This document shows positions 18,717 to 29,539 of a DNA stretch of 64,000 nt, in pieces. This DNA comes from Luteimonas rhizosphaericola (GTDB lineage Bacteria > Pseudomonadota > Gammaproteobacteria > Xanthomonadales > Xanthomonadaceae). Under the pieces are notes generated by a model, which was not told where the DNA came from, searched no databases, and saw only the letters and a program-made list of their open reading frames with translations. The stretch lies in contig NZ_JARXRN010000025.1 of the NCBI RefSeq assembly GCF_029888045.1, positions 1 through 64,000 of the forward strand, given 5' to 3'. The position numbers and the translations under genes were made by a program. Each line of letters starts with the position of its first letter. Within the stretch, counting starts at the first letter, position 1.

Positions 18717-18791
18717 GGGCTCACCTCGGGTCATGCCGCGCATCCGCGGCAGGGTTGGAACGGATCGTTGCGTGGATGGGATGCAGCGCGG

Positions 18792-19583
18792 TCAGCGACA
18801 GGCCGGCCGGCGGCCGGCGGCGCGCGCCTGTTCGTAGGTGGGCACCAGCTGGGTGGCGCGCGCCTGCAGTTCGGAGATGCGGCTCTGCGGGTCGGGATGG
18901 GTCGACAGCCACTGCGGCGGGCGGCTGCCGCCGGCGGCGATCATGTTCTGCCACAGCCCGACCGCGGCGCGCGGGTCGAAGCCCGCCTGCGCCATCATCC
19001 GCTGGCCGACCACGTCGGCCTCGGTTTCCTGGACGCGCGAGCCGGGCAGCAGGAATCCGGTCTGCGCGAGCATGCTGCCGCCCTGGGTGGCGAGCTGGCC
19101 GTAGTCGCCGGCGACCGCGCCCAGCAGCTGCACCGCGCCGGCGGCACCCATCTGCCGGGTGATGCGCTCGTCGTGGTGGCGCTCGACCACGTGCCCGATC
19201 TCGTGCGCGACCACGGCGGCCAGCTGGTCCTGGTCCTTGGCGACCTTGAACAGCCCGGTGTTGATGCCGACCTTGCCGCCGGGCAGTGCGTAGGCGTTCG
19301 GCTCGTCGACCGCGAACACCGCGCTTTCCCACGCCATGGCGCGCTGGTCGCCGGGCAGCTGCTGCACCAGCGCGTTGACCACGCAGCGCACGTAGGCGTT
19401 CTGGCCGGAATTGGTGCTGAGCGGGCCCTTCTGCTTGGCCTCGGTGAAGGCCTGCGCGCCAAGCTGGTTGAGCTGCTCCTGCGAGACCGCGCCCACGTAC
19501 TGGGTACGTCCCGTGGAGGAGGTCGTGGTCGCGCACGCGGCGAGCGACGCGACGATGACCAGCATGGCGAAAGCGTGCTTCAT
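18792..19583 (-). CDS. M48-family zinc metalloprotease lipoprotein
   Basis: 263 residues. A lipoprotein signal peptide ends at Cys17 (VASLAAC), so the protein is probably anchored in a membrane facing the periplasm. The M48 catalytic motif HEIGH (His127, Glu128, His131) and the third zinc ligand Glu in ETEADVVG are intact, and the STHPDPQSRI segment is the usual M48 signature near the end. It resembles the LoiP/YcaL-type periplasmic proteases that act in outer-membrane protein quality control. It lies upstream of the TPR gene on the same strand, separated by 75 bases. Confidence 0.9.
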   Translation of the reverse strand: MKHAFAMLVIVASLAACATTTSSTGRTQYVGAVSQEQLNQLGAQAFTEAKQKGPLSTNSGQNAYVRCVVNALVQQLPGDQRAMAWESAVFAVDEPNAYALPGGKVGINTGLFKVAKDQDQLAAVVAHEIGHVVERHHDERITRQMGAAGAVQLLGAVAGDYGQLATQGGSMLAQTGFLLPGSRVQETEADVVGQRMMAQAGFDPRAAVGLWQNMIAAGGSRPPQWLSTHPDPQSRISELQARATQLVPTYEQARAAGRRPACR

Positions 19584-19758
19584 GGACCCTGTTCCCTGAC
19601 CGAAGGCGGCGAGTTTGGCGGCGGCCGTCTTAAATTTTCGTCAACCGCGTGCGGCCGATGGCGGCCGTCCGCGGGTCGCAGGGTCCGTTGCGATTCTTCC
19701 TGCCGCGAGCCTGCACCCGGGCGCGTGACGGCCGGGTGCGCGCCGCTGCCGCGGCGCG

Positions 19759-22263
<2,505 letters not shown>

Positions 22264-22282
22264 TTATAGGGACTGAGGCGGA

Positions 22283-22288
22283 ATTATA
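22283..22288 (-). promoter_or_regulatory. Consensus -10 element upstream of gyrB
   Basis: The minus strand reads TATAAT in an AT-rich island between recF and gyrB, 77 bases before the gyrB start codon. No good -35 is visible 16-18 bases upstream. It suggests gyrB can be transcribed separately from recF. Confidence 0.55.
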
Positions 22289-22360
22289 GCGCGTGGCGCC
22301 CGGGCACACCCGTGTGCGCGGACGCCGGAGGCGGGCGGCGGCTGGAACCGTGCACGGCGT

Positions 22361-23464
22361 TCATCGAACGTCCGATCGGCCGATCCGCCCCTGTTCCACG
22401 TGAAACACGACGGTCGGCCAGTCCGTGGACGCGAGCGCCGCCGGCGCCTGGGTGCCGGTGACGAACACCTGGGCGCCGCTGCGGTGCAGGCGCTCGAGCA
22501 GGCGGGTCTGGTGGGTCTGGTCCAGTTCCGCGGCGAGGTCATCGAGCAGGAACACCGGCCAGTGGCCGCGCTGCGCCGCGAAATCCTCCGCCTGGGCCAG
22601 CAGGCAGGCGAGCGCGGTGAGCTTGGCCTGCCCACGCGACAGCGCCTCGCCCGCCGGACGCGCGGCGTGCGTGATCCGCCAGTCGGCCCGATGCGGCCCC
22701 ACCGAGGTGAATCCGGCCGCGAGGTCGCGCTCCCGGGCCAGCAGCAGGGCATCGGCCAGCGCCAGCTGGTCGCGGCGCCAGCCCGGGCGGTACGCGAACT
22801 GCCCGCCGCCCAGCTGCGGCAGGAGTTCGAGCGAGAGCGTCTCGAGGCTCGGCTGCAGGCGCTCGACGTAGGCGCTGCGCTGGCGATCGAGCTGTTCGGC
22901 CGCTGATGCCAGTTCCGCATCCCAGGCATCGAGCTGGCGTGCGGGTGCCCGCTGCTTCAGCAGGGCATTGCGTTGCTTCAAGGCCCGGGCGTACCGGCGC
23001 CAGACCGGACGGAACGCCTGGTCGCCGTCGCGATCCACGTGGAACAGTCCCCAGTCGAGATACCGCCGGCGGGCCTCACTCCCGGCGGCGACCAGGGTGT
23101 GGCTGCCGGGTTCGAAGGTGATGGCCGCCAGCGCCGCGCACAGGTCGCCGAGTTGCTGCACCGATTCGCCATCGAGCCGCCCCGTCCAGACTTGTCCGGT
23201 ATGCCGGAGCCCGGCGCGGCGGCGGACGTCCCGGGGCTCCTCCCACTCCGCGAACACCTCCAGGGCATCCACCCCGGTCTGGACCAGCCCGTCGCGGACG
23301 CGCCCACGGAAGCTGCGGCCATAGGCGAGCAGGTGCACGGCTTCCAGCAGGCTGGTCTTGCCGGCGCCGTTATCCCCGAGCACGAGGTTCAGGCCGGGAC
23401 CGGGCTGCAGATCCAGCGGAGCGAGGTTGCGCACGCCCTGCGCGGTGAGCCGCGTCAGCCGCAT
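22361..23464 (-). CDS. recF: DNA replication and repair protein RecF
   Basis: A 367-residue SMC-like ATPase that binds single-strand gaps and helps load RecA with RecO and RecR. Walker A is at about 30-37 (LGDNGAGKTSLLEAV), the ABC-type signature is LSRGQAKLTALA, and Walker B is VFLLDDLAAELD near 305. ATG 23464 gives the standard MRLTRL start. Two parS-like sequences lie within the coding sequence (TTCCACGTG reads as Phe-His-Val in the LFHV segment; TTTCACGTG likewise near the C-terminus). A terminator lies between dnaN and recF, so recF may need its own promoter. Confidence 0.97.
   Translation of the reverse strand: MRLTRLTAQGVRNLAPLDLQPGPGLNLVLGDNGAGKTSLLEAVHLLAYGRSFRGRVRDGLVQTGVDALEVFAEWEEPRDVRRRAGLRHTGQVWTGRLDGESVQQLGDLCAALAAITFEPGSHTLVAAGSEARRRYLDWGLFHVDRDGDQAFRPVWRRYARALKQRNALLKQRAPARQLDAWDAELASAAEQLDRQRSAYVERLQPSLETLSLELLPQLGGGQFAYRPGWRRDQLALADALLLARERDLAAGFTSVGPHRADWRITHAARPAGEALSRGQAKLTALACLLAQAEDFAAQRGHWPVFLLDDLAAELDQTHQTRLLERLHRSGAQVFVTGTQAPAALASTDWPTVVFHVEQGRIGRSDVR
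22392..22407. other. parS: parS-like ParB-binding site, exact consensus
   Basis: TGTTCCACGTGAAACA matches the bacterial parS consensus TGTTNCACGTGAAACA at every position. It lies in the 3' end of recF, about 2.4 kb from oriC. Three further, less perfect copies lie within 1.2 kb. Confidence 0.85.
23031..23046. other. parS: parS-like site, degenerate
   Basis: CGATCCACGTGGAACA retains TCCACGTGGAACA, 13 of 16 positions of the palindrome TGTTCCACGTGGAACA. It lies inside recF. Confidence 0.45.
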
Positions 23465-23470
23465 GTCGCG

Positions 23471-23484
23471 GTTTCCCGTGGAAC
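23471..23484. other. parS: parS-like site, degenerate
   Basis: GTTTCCCGTGGAAC differs at one position from the core GTTTCACGTGGAAC. It lies just upstream of the recF start codon and could overlap its ribosome-binding region. Confidence 0.4.
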
Positions 23485-23510
23485 GTGGCGGATGGCGGCA
23501 CCCAAGGCGC

Positions 23511-23542
23511 AAAAAGACTTCGCCCGGCGCAAGCCGGGCGAA
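23511..23542 (-). terminator. Rho-independent terminator between dnaN and recF
   Basis: TTCGCCCGGC (23519-23528) pairs with GCCGGGCGAA (23533-23542) around GCAA. Read on the minus strand the stem is followed by GTC and five T (23515-23511). It lies 32 bases past the dnaN stop codon and would terminate or attenuate dnaN transcripts before recF. Confidence 0.75.
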
Positions 23543-23548
23543 ACGGGG

Positions 23549-23564
23549 GGTTTCACGTGGAACA
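23549..23564. other. parS: parS-like ParB-binding site
   Basis: GGTTTCACGTGGAACA matches TGTTTCACGTGGAACA at 15 of 16 positions. It lies in the dnaN-recF gap, ten bases past the dnaN stop codon. Confidence 0.75.
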
Positions 23565-23573
23565 GCGCTCCGG

Positions 23574-24674
23574 TCACAGGCGGAGCGGCATCACCACGTG
23601 GCGGCATTTGTCGCTGCCGGCTTCCCGCACCAGGGCCGAGGAATTCGCGTCGCGCAACTGCAGCACCACGTGCTCGTCGCGCAGGGCGCTGAGCGCGTCG
23701 AGCAGATAGTTCACGTTGAACCCCACGGCGAGGCCGTCGACCTTGGTGTCGGCCTCGACCTCTTCCTGCGCTTCTTCCTGTTCGGGGTTGTGGGCGTTGA
23801 TGCGCACCAGGCCCGGGGACACCTCCAGCCGCACGCCGCGATACTTCTCGTTGGACAGGATCGCCGCCCGCTGCAGCGACGCCCGCAGCGCCTCGCGATC
23901 GATCTGTACCTCACGGTCCGCGCCGATCGGGATCACCGCCTCGTAGTCCGGGAACCGGCCGTCGATCAACTTGCTGGTGAAGGTGACATCGTCGCGCTTG
24001 ACCCGGATGTGGTTGCGGCCCATCTCCAGCACCAGGGTGCGGTCGCCGCCCTCGAGCAGGCGCTGCAGTTCCTGCACGCCCTTGCGCGGCACGATGATCT
24101 GGCGCTTGGTCGGCACCGCCTCGTCGAGCGCGGTCTCGCACAGCGCCAGGCGATGCCCGTCGGTGGCCACGCAGCGCAGGCGGGTGTCGGCCAGGTCGAA
24201 CAGCAGGCCGTTGAGGTAGTAGCGCACGTCCTGCTGCGCCATCGCGAATGCGGTCCGCTCAATCAGCTCCTTGAGCGCTGCCTCCGGCACGCTGACGCGC
24301 TCGGTCGCTTCCACTTCGTCCACGGAGGGGAAGTCGTTGGCCGGCAGGCTCGACAGGGTGAAGCGGCTGCGCCCGGCCTGGACCGTGATCTTGTCGCCCG
24401 ACTGCGAGAGCGTGACCTTGCTGCCGTCGGGCAGGGCACGAACGATGTCGAACAGCTTGCGCGCGGGAATCGTGCTTTCCCCGTCCTGGGCGTCGTCGAC
24501 GCTGCTGCGCGCGACCATCTCCACTTCCAGGTCGGTGCCGGTCAGGGAGAGCTGGCCACCGGACACCTGGGTGAGCAGGTTGGCCAGGACCGGCAGCGTC
24601 TGCCGCCGTTCGACCACGTTGACCACTTGGGCGAGCGGCTTCAGGAGGGCTTCGCGTTGCAGGCTGAAACGCAT
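23574..24674 (-). CDS. dnaN: DNA polymerase III sliding clamp, beta subunit
   Basis: 366 residues, the ring-shaped dimer that tethers DNA polymerase III to DNA. Three repeated clamp domains (about 1-120, 125-245, 246-366) begin at MRFSLQREALLKPL and end with the highly conserved VMPLRL, where the last residues help form the clamp-binding pocket. Segments typical of bacterial clamps include VVERRQTLPVLANLL, GRSRFTLSSLPANDFP and YLLDALSAL. ATG 24674 fits the family length; the frame extends upstream across oriC but that part is not coding. It is followed by a terminator and then recF. Confidence 0.98.
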   Translation of the reverse strand: MRFSLQREALLKPLAQVVNVVERRQTLPVLANLLTQVSGGQLSLTGTDLEVEMVARSSVDDAQDGESTIPARKLFDIVRALPDGSKVTLSQSGDKITVQAGRSRFTLSSLPANDFPSVDEVEATERVSVPEAALKELIERTAFAMAQQDVRYYLNGLLFDLADTRLRCVATDGHRLALCETALDEAVPTKRQIIVPRKGVQELQRLLEGGDRTLVLEMGRNHIRVKRDDVTFTSKLIDGRFPDYEAVIPIGADREVQIDREALRASLQRAAILSNEKYRGVRLEVSPGLVRINAHNPEQEEAQEEVEADTKVDGLAVGFNVNYLLDALSALRDEHVVLQLRDANSSALVREAGSDKCRHVVMPLRL

Positions 24675-24692
24675 GCGGGGAGTTCCTTCTAG

Positions 24693-24913
24693 CAAGGCTT
24701 TTTGAACGGTAAGAACTTTAAAAGCGGTGGTGCTGGGGGGCCTGCACAACGGGCACAAGTCGCGTATGTGCCTGTTTTTAATAACTTTTCTGATGCGTTC
24801 GCGTTGTGGGTAACTTGCCGTGCCCGGTGCGGGCTGCCTGTGGATGGATTCCAGCGCGTCGCGTTGTCCACAGCTTGTGCGAACGCTGTCCACGGGCACC
24901 ACAATATCTAGTG
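24693..24913. other. oriC: Chromosomal replication origin (oriC), dnaA-dnaN intergenic
   Basis: The stretch between dnaN and dnaA holds the only markedly AT-rich DNA of the region (for example CTTTTTGAACGGTAAGAACTT near 24698-24718 and TGTTTTTAATAACTTTTCTG near 24773-24792), suitable as an unwinding element. Next to it lie DnaA-box-like 9-mers (consensus TTATCCACA): TTACCCACA on the minus strand at 24805-24813, CCATCCACA on the minus strand at 24839-24847, TTGTCCACA on the plus strand at 24864-24872 and CTGTCCACG at 24886-24894. Location between dnaA and dnaN is the usual oriC position in this group. The exact borders are inferred. Confidence 0.8.
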
Positions 24914-25411
24914 TAGCGAAGGTTGCAGACCGCGGGGCCGCGTCGCGTGGCCCCCGCCGATGTCGTGCGGTGGAGGGCGCTCGCGCGCGGCGTCGCCGGC
25001 TCGTGCCGACGTCGCGGCCGGTGGGTGGGTGCGGGCACGGAGCGCGCATGCGGCAGGCGCTGGCGGGCGTCGGGTGGCCGCATCCGCACGACCGGACCGC
25101 GGGGTCACGAGCCCGGGAACGAACCGATCGTGCGCGTGCGGGGCAGGCGGGTGCGTGGTCGGACAGGGGCGGGGTGCGACAGGCCGCGATGCGCATGCCG
25201 AGGAGGGCCACGTGTCGTCCATGGCCGCCGGTCGCGCTGCTCGCGGGATGACAGTCGCCCCGGACCGGCGATGCACCGCCAGTGTGCCGGTGCCAGGAGC
25301 GGTTCGGCTGAGGGCCCCAGGGACGGCTTACCCGGATGCGCTGCACTTATCCGGGCTACGGGTTGTGGCGGCCGGCAGACGACCGGCACGCGTTCCGGAG
25401 CGGGCAGGGGG
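24914..25411. other. Gene-free stretch between oriC and the dnaA stop codon
   Basis: About 500 very GC-rich bases. I see no ribosome-binding site plus frame that looks like a protein, no tRNA and no clear terminator for dnaA. The only recognisable feature is the REP-like palindrome at 25331-25359. Confidence 0.5.
25331..25359 (-). repeat. REP-like palindromic element (second copy)
   Basis: CCCGGATGCGCTGCACTTAT followed by CCGGGCTAC is, on the opposite strand, the same element as at 8585-8613 with one or two base differences. It lies about 50 bases beyond the dnaA stop codon. Confidence 0.7.
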
Positions 25412-26734
25412 CTACTCGGAGAGCTTGCGGATCAGCTTGTCCCAGTCTTCCCGCAACTTGCCGTCGGTTTCCATCAGGTTGCGGATCTGGCGGCAGGCGT
25501 GGAGCACCGTGGTGTGGTCGCGGCCGGCGAAGGCGTCGCCGATCTCGGGCAGGCTGTGCTCGGTGAGTTCCTTGGCCAGCGCCATCGCCATCTGGCGCGG
25601 GCGCGCCAGCGAGCGCGTGCGGCGCTTGGACAGCAGGTCCTTGATCTGCAGGCCGTAGTAGTCGGCCACCACCTTCTGGATGTTGGGGATGCCGATCGAC
25701 TGCTGCTGCGCGCGCAGCAGGTCGCGCAGGGTTTCCTGGGCGAAGTCGACGGTGATCGCGCGACCGGTGAAGTTCGCGCGCGCGGCGAGCGAGTTCAGCG
25801 CGCCCTCCAGGTCGCGCACGTTGCCGTGCATCTTCTTGGCCAGCAGGAACGCGACCTCGTCGGGCACCAGGGTGCCGCGCTCGCGCGCCTTGGCCAGCAC
25901 GATCGCGGCGCGGGTCTCGAAGTCGGGCGGATCGATCGCCACCGACAGGCCCCACGACAGCCGCGACTTCAGCCGCGGCTCCAGGCCGTCGACCTCTCGC
26001 GGATAGCGGTCGCAGGTCATGATGATCTGCTGCCGGCTCTCGAACAGCGCGTTGAAGGTGTGGAAGAACTCTTCCTGGGTGCGGTCCTTGCCGGCGAAGA
26101 ACTGGATGTCGTCGATCAGCAGCGCGTCGACCTGCTGGAACTGGCGCTTGAAGCGGTCGGTGTTCTTTTCCTGCAGCGAGCGGAAGAACGCGCTGTAGAA
26201 CTGCTCCGAGCGCAGGTACAGCACGCGCGCGGCCGGGTTGGCCTGGCGCATCGCATTGCCGGCCGCGAACATCAGGTGGGTCTTGCCCAGGCCCGTGCCG
26301 CCGTACAGCAGCAGCGGGTTGTGGGCGCGGTCGCCCGGCTTGAGCGCGGCCTGCCACGCGGCGGCGCGCCCGAGCTGGTTGCTGCGGCCTTCGACGAAGT
26401 TGTCGAAGGTGTAGTGGCCATCCAGGTGGCCGGCGAAGGCCTCGGGTGCCGGCCCACTCACCGCGCCGACCGCGGCCGGTGCCGGCGCACTCGCCGCGCG
26501 CGGCAGCGAGCCGATCTCCAGCGCCACCTCGCCGCTGCCGGAAAAATGCGTCAGCAGTTCGCGGATCCGCCCCAGGTACCGGCTCTCCACCTCGTCGCGC
26601 ACGAACGCGTTCGGCGCGTACAGCACGGTGCGGCTGTCGTGGCTGCGCGCCTGCAGCGGCTTGAGCCAGGTGTGCACGTCCTCGGCCGGCAGTTCGGCTT
26701 CCAGGCGTTCGAGGCAGCGGGGCCAGGCATCCAT
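25412..26734 (-). CDS. dnaA: Chromosomal replication initiator DnaA
   Basis: 440 residues, the AAA+ ATPase that binds DnaA boxes and melts oriC. Domain I (about 1-80; [32 protein letters not shown]) mediates self and helicase contacts; an Ala/Pro-rich domain II linker follows. Domain III has Walker [11 protein letters not shown], Walker [14 protein letters not shown] and sensor/arginine residues in [20 protein letters not shown]. Domain IV ends with the DNA-binding signature [18 protein letters not shown] 26734 gives [16 protein letters not shown] as in relatives; upstream in-frame codons overlap the promoter region. A weak -10 (TAGGCT) lies at 26814-26809 on this strand. Confidence 0.98.
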   Translation of the reverse strand: MDAWPRCLERLEAELPAEDVHTWLKPLQARSHDSRTVLYAPNAFVRDEVESRYLGRIRELLTHFSGSGEVALEIGSLPRAASAPAPAAVGAVSGPAPEAFAGHLDGHYTFDNFVEGRSNQLGRAAAWQAALKPGDRAHNPLLLYGGTGLGKTHLMFAAGNAMRQANPAARVLYLRSEQFYSAFFRSLQEKNTDRFKRQFQQVDALLIDDIQFFAGKDRTQEEFFHTFNALFESRQQIIMTCDRYPREVDGLEPRLKSRLSWGLSVAIDPPDFETRAAIVLAKARERGTLVPDEVAFLLAKKMHGNVRDLEGALNSLAARANFTGRAITVDFAQETLRDLLRAQQQSIGIPNIQKVVADYYGLQIKDLLSKRRTRSLARPRQMAMALAKELTEHSLPEIGDAFAGRDHTTVLHACRQIRNLMETDGKLREDWDKLIRKLSE

Positions 26735-26871
26735 AGCGGTCAATGACGGCGAAAGCGGGGGCGGCCGGCGCGCGGTGCGGCCGGTCGTCGGGGGGTCGAG
26801 GGGAGGGCAGCCTACCACCCGCACCCGGGGTGCGCACCCGCGGCGGCCCGCCTGCCAGCGACGGGCCCGGG

Positions 26872-26901
26872 TTGACCACGGCGCCGGGCCACCGCTAGAA
26901 T
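26872..26901 (+). promoter_or_regulatory. Sigma-70 promoter for rpmH-rnpA
   Basis: TTGACC at 26872-26877 and TAGAAT at 26896-26901 are separated by 18 bases and lie 39 bases before the rpmH start codon. This is the best -35/-10 pair I found in the window. It is divergent from dnaA. Confidence 0.75.
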
Positions 26902-26940
26902 CGCCGGTTCTTTCCGCCCGCCGCATCGTCGCAGACCGCC

Positions 26941-27081
26941 ATGGCCACCAAGCGCACCTACCAGCCCAGCAACCTCAAGCGCAAGCGCGACCACGGCTTC
27001 CGTGCGCGGATGAAGACCGCCGACGGCCGCAAGATCCTGGCCCGTCGCCGCGCCAAGGGCCGCAAGCGCCTCTCGGCCTGA
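26941..27081 (+). CDS. rpmH: Ribosomal protein bL34
   Basis: 46 residues, small and very basic ([20 protein letters not shown] start, [17 protein letters not shown] end), the complete bL34 of the large ribosomal subunit. The position next to dnaA and upstream of rnpA is conserved across bacteria. A good sigma-70 promoter precedes it. Confidence 0.98.
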   Translation: MATKRTYQPSNLKRKRDHGFRARMKTADGRKILARRRAKGRKRLSA

Positions 27082-27134
27082 GCCGCCACGCGGCTGTCCT
27101 TCCGCCCGGCGCGCTGCCGGGCCCCGTGTCCGAC

Positions 27135-27566
27135 ATGACGATGGCGCGCTTCCCGCGAACGGCGCGGGTCAGGGCGCGCGCCGATTTCGACCGCATCTTC
27201 CGCGACGGCCGCCGCGTCGCGCTGCCCATGCTCGCCCTGCACTGGCATCCCGGGGCCACCACGCGCCTGGGCCTGGCCGTCTCGCGCAAGGTCGACCCGC
27301 GGGCCGTCGGCCGCAACCGCATCAAGCGCATCCTGCGCGCGCAGTTCCGCGAACTCCGCACCCGACTGGACGCCGGCGACTACGTGCTGGTCGCCCGCCC
27401 CGCAGCCGCGTCGGCGACGCCGGCGGCGCTGCGCGACGCGTTCACTGCGCTGCTGCGCCGTGCCGGTGCGTTGCCGCCCCCTGCCGCGGACGGCACAATG
27501 CCGGCCGCGGATTCCCGCCCGGCATTCCCGCCTTCCCCTGTCGCGCCGCGTTCCCACGGCGAATGA
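27135..27566 (+). CDS. rnpA: Ribonuclease P protein component
   Basis: 143 residues from ATG 27135; GTG 27126 and ATG 27141 are in-frame alternatives. RnpA is the protein cofactor of RNase P, which matures the 5' ends of tRNAs. The family core (about 1-110) includes RVRARADFDRIFRDGRR, RLGLAVSRKVDPRAVGRNRI (the RNR motif region) and YVLVARPAAA. An extra Ala/Pro-rich tail of about 30 residues follows. It lies directly after rpmH, and the stop codon is only 13 bases from the yidC start; the yidD gene often found between them is absent. Confidence 0.95.
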   Translation: MTMARFPRTARVRARADFDRIFRDGRRVALPMLALHWHPGATTRLGLAVSRKVDPRAVGRNRIKRILRAQFRELRTRLDAGDYVLVARPAAASATPAALRDAFTALLRRAGALPPPAADGTMPAADSRPAFPPSPVAPRSHGE

Positions 27567-27579
27567 GCCTGCCTGCCCG

Positions 27580-29307
27580 ATGAACCAGACCCGCACCTTC
27601 CTGATCCTCGCCTGGCTGATGGTGGCGGTGCTGCTGTGGATGGAGTGGAACAAGGAACAGGCCGCGCCTCCGCCGGCTGCGCCGACCACCGCCGCCGCGC
27701 CGACCGCGGACGCGGCCGCAGCGGTACCGGCGGCGCCCAGCACGACCGCGCCCGTTCCCGCGACCGTGCCCGACGCACCCGCGGTGCCGCAGGCGCCCGG
27801 CGCGGGCGCCGAGACCCGCGCCGCACCGGCGGCGGCCAGCGCGGTCGAGATCGAGACCGACGTGCTGCGCCTGGTGGTCGATGGCGGCAGCGTGCTGCGC
27901 GCCGAACTGCTGGGCTATCCGCAGACCCGCGAGCCGGGCAGTGCGCCGGTGGTGCTCTTCGACACCGACCCGGCGCGCTTCTACGCGGCGCAGAGCGGAT
28001 GGGTCAGCACCGGCGGCGCCGCGCCCAACCACCAGCAGGGCTTCGTGCCCCCCACCGCCGAGCGCCGCTTCGCGCTGGCGCCGGGCCAGGACGAACTGGT
28101 GGTGCCGTTCGTGTGGCAGGGTCCGGACGGGGTGAGCATCCGCCGCGAGTACGTCCTCACCCGCGGCCACTACGCGATCACCGTGCGCGACCAGGTGGTC
28201 AACGCCGGCGACGCCGCCTGGCAGGGCTTCCCCTATCGCCAGCTGCTGCGCGGAACGCCCGACGTCAAGCGCGGCATGACCAACCCCGAATCCTTCAGCC
28301 TCACCGGCGCGACCTGGTTCGGCGACGGCCAGGGCTACCTGCGGCGCTGGTTCACCGACTACGACGACGGTCCGGTCAACGCCACCGACAGCAATACCTG
28401 GATTGCCTTCGTCCAGCACCACTTCTTCAGCGCCTGGCTGCCGGACGGCGCCGGCGCCGCGCGCAACGCGATCGCGCTCGACACCGACACCAGCGCCGGC
28501 GCGCCGCGCTACCTGATCCGCGAGATGGCGGCCGCGCCGGTCGTGGTCCCGCCCGGTCAGCAGGCCACCACGTCGGCGCGGCTGTGGGTGGGCCCGAAGC
28601 TGGTCGAGCAGATCCAGGCGCAGCAGGTCCCCGGGCTCGAGCGGGTGGTGGACTACAGCCGCTTCTCGATCATGGCCTGGCTGGGCGAGGGCCTGTTCTG
28701 GGTGCTGGAGAAGCTGCACCGGCTGTTCGGCAACTGGGGCTGGGCGATCGTGGGCCTGGTGGTGCTGGTGAAGATCCTGCTGTTCCCGCTGGCGACCGCG
28801 CAGTACAAGTCGATGGCGAAGATGCGCAAGTTCCAGCCGCGCATGCAGCAGCTCAAGGAGCGCTACGGCGACGACAAGCAGAAGTTCCAGGTTGCGATGA
28901 TGGAGCTGTACAAGAAGGAGAAGATCAACCCCGCCGGCGGCTGCCTGCCGGTGCTGCTGCAGATGCCGATCTTCTTCGCCCTGTACTGGGTGCTGCTCGA
29001 ATCGGTGGAACTGCGCCACGCGCCGTGGATCGGCTGGATCCAGGACCTCACCGCGCGCGATCCGTGGTTCATCCTGCCGGTGCTCAACATCGCGGTGATG
29101 TGGGCCACGCAGAAGCTCTCGCCGATGACCGGCATGGATCCGATGCAGCAGCGCATCATGCAGATGATGCCGGTGGTGTTCGGCGTGATGATGGTGTTCT
29201 TCCCGGCCGGCCTGGTGCTGTACTGGGTCACCAATGGCGGCCTGGGCCTGCTGCAGCAGTGGTACATGCTGAAGAAGTACGCCGACGCCCCGACGGCCAA
29301 GGCCTGA
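27580..29307 (+). CDS. yidC: Membrane protein insertase YidC
   Basis: 575 residues. An N-terminal transmembrane helix (about 6-22) is followed by an Ala/Pro-rich linker (about 28-90), a large periplasmic beta-sandwich domain (about 90-350) and the conserved five-helix insertase core (about 365-560). The core contains [20 protein letters not shown], the [15 protein letters not shown] loop and [20 protein letters not shown]. It inserts and folds inner-membrane proteins with or without SecYEG. ATG 27580 gives [13 protein letters not shown], the standard gammaproteobacterial start. Confidence 0.97.
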   Translation: MNQTRTFLILAWLMVAVLLWMEWNKEQAAPPPAAPTTAAAPTADAAAAVPAAPSTTAPVPATVPDAPAVPQAPGAGAETRAAPAAASAVEIETDVLRLVVDGGSVLRAELLGYPQTREPGSAPVVLFDTDPARFYAAQSGWVSTGGAAPNHQQGFVPPTAERRFALAPGQDELVVPFVWQGPDGVSIRREYVLTRGHYAITVRDQVVNAGDAAWQGFPYRQLLRGTPDVKRGMTNPESFSLTGATWFGDGQGYLRRWFTDYDDGPVNATDSNTWIAFVQHHFFSAWLPDGAGAARNAIALDTDTSAGAPRYLIREMAAAPVVVPPGQQATTSARLWVGPKLVEQIQAQQVPGLERVVDYSRFSIMAWLGEGLFWVLEKLHRLFGNWGWAIVGLVVLVKILLFPLATAQYKSMAKMRKFQPRMQQLKERYGDDKQKFQVAMMELYKKEKINPAGGCLPVLLQMPIFFALYWVLLESVELRHAPWIGWIQDLTARDPWFILPVLNIAVMWATQKLSPMTGMDPMQQRIMQMMPVVFGVMMVFFPAGLVLYWVTNGGLGLLQQWYMLKKYADAPTAKA

Positions 29308-29331
29308 CCGGTTCCCGCCCGAAGCCCGCCC

Positions 29332-29355
29332 GAAGCCCGCCGCCTGGCGGGCTTC
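29332..29355 (+). terminator. Hairpin terminator after yidC
   Basis: GAAGCCCGCC (29332-29341) pairs with GGCGGGCTTC (29346-29355) around GCCT, 24 bases past the yidC stop codon. The following T tract is poor (GCATT), so termination may be incomplete. Confidence 0.6.
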
Positions 29356-29473
29356 GCATTGGTGGGGCCGGGAGCCACCGCGTGCGGCGCCACGCGCGAG
29401 CCTAATGGCGCCGCGCGCGACGGTCGCGATGCCGACGCCGCAGGCACGCACCGCGATCGCGCTACGCTCTGGC

Positions 29474-29522
29474 GATTCCCGATTCCCGATTCCCGATTCC
29501 CGATTCCCGATTCCCGATTCCG
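29474..29522 (+). repeat. Heptanucleotide tandem repeat (GATTCCC) upstream of mnmE
   Basis: Six perfect copies of GATTCCC (29474-29515) are followed by a seventh with one change (GATTCCG, 29516-29522). The array ends 17 bases before the mnmE start codon, so it lies in the probable promoter or 5' leader. Confidence 0.95.
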
Positions 29523-29539
29523 ACCCGATACGCCTGCCG

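Noticed and set aside
24923-25411. Small genes between oriC and dnaA
   Set aside because: Several frames are open but none has a ribosome-binding site or protein-like composition.
29474-29522. CRISPR-like array
   Set aside because: The units are seven bases with no spacers; it is a simple tandem repeat.
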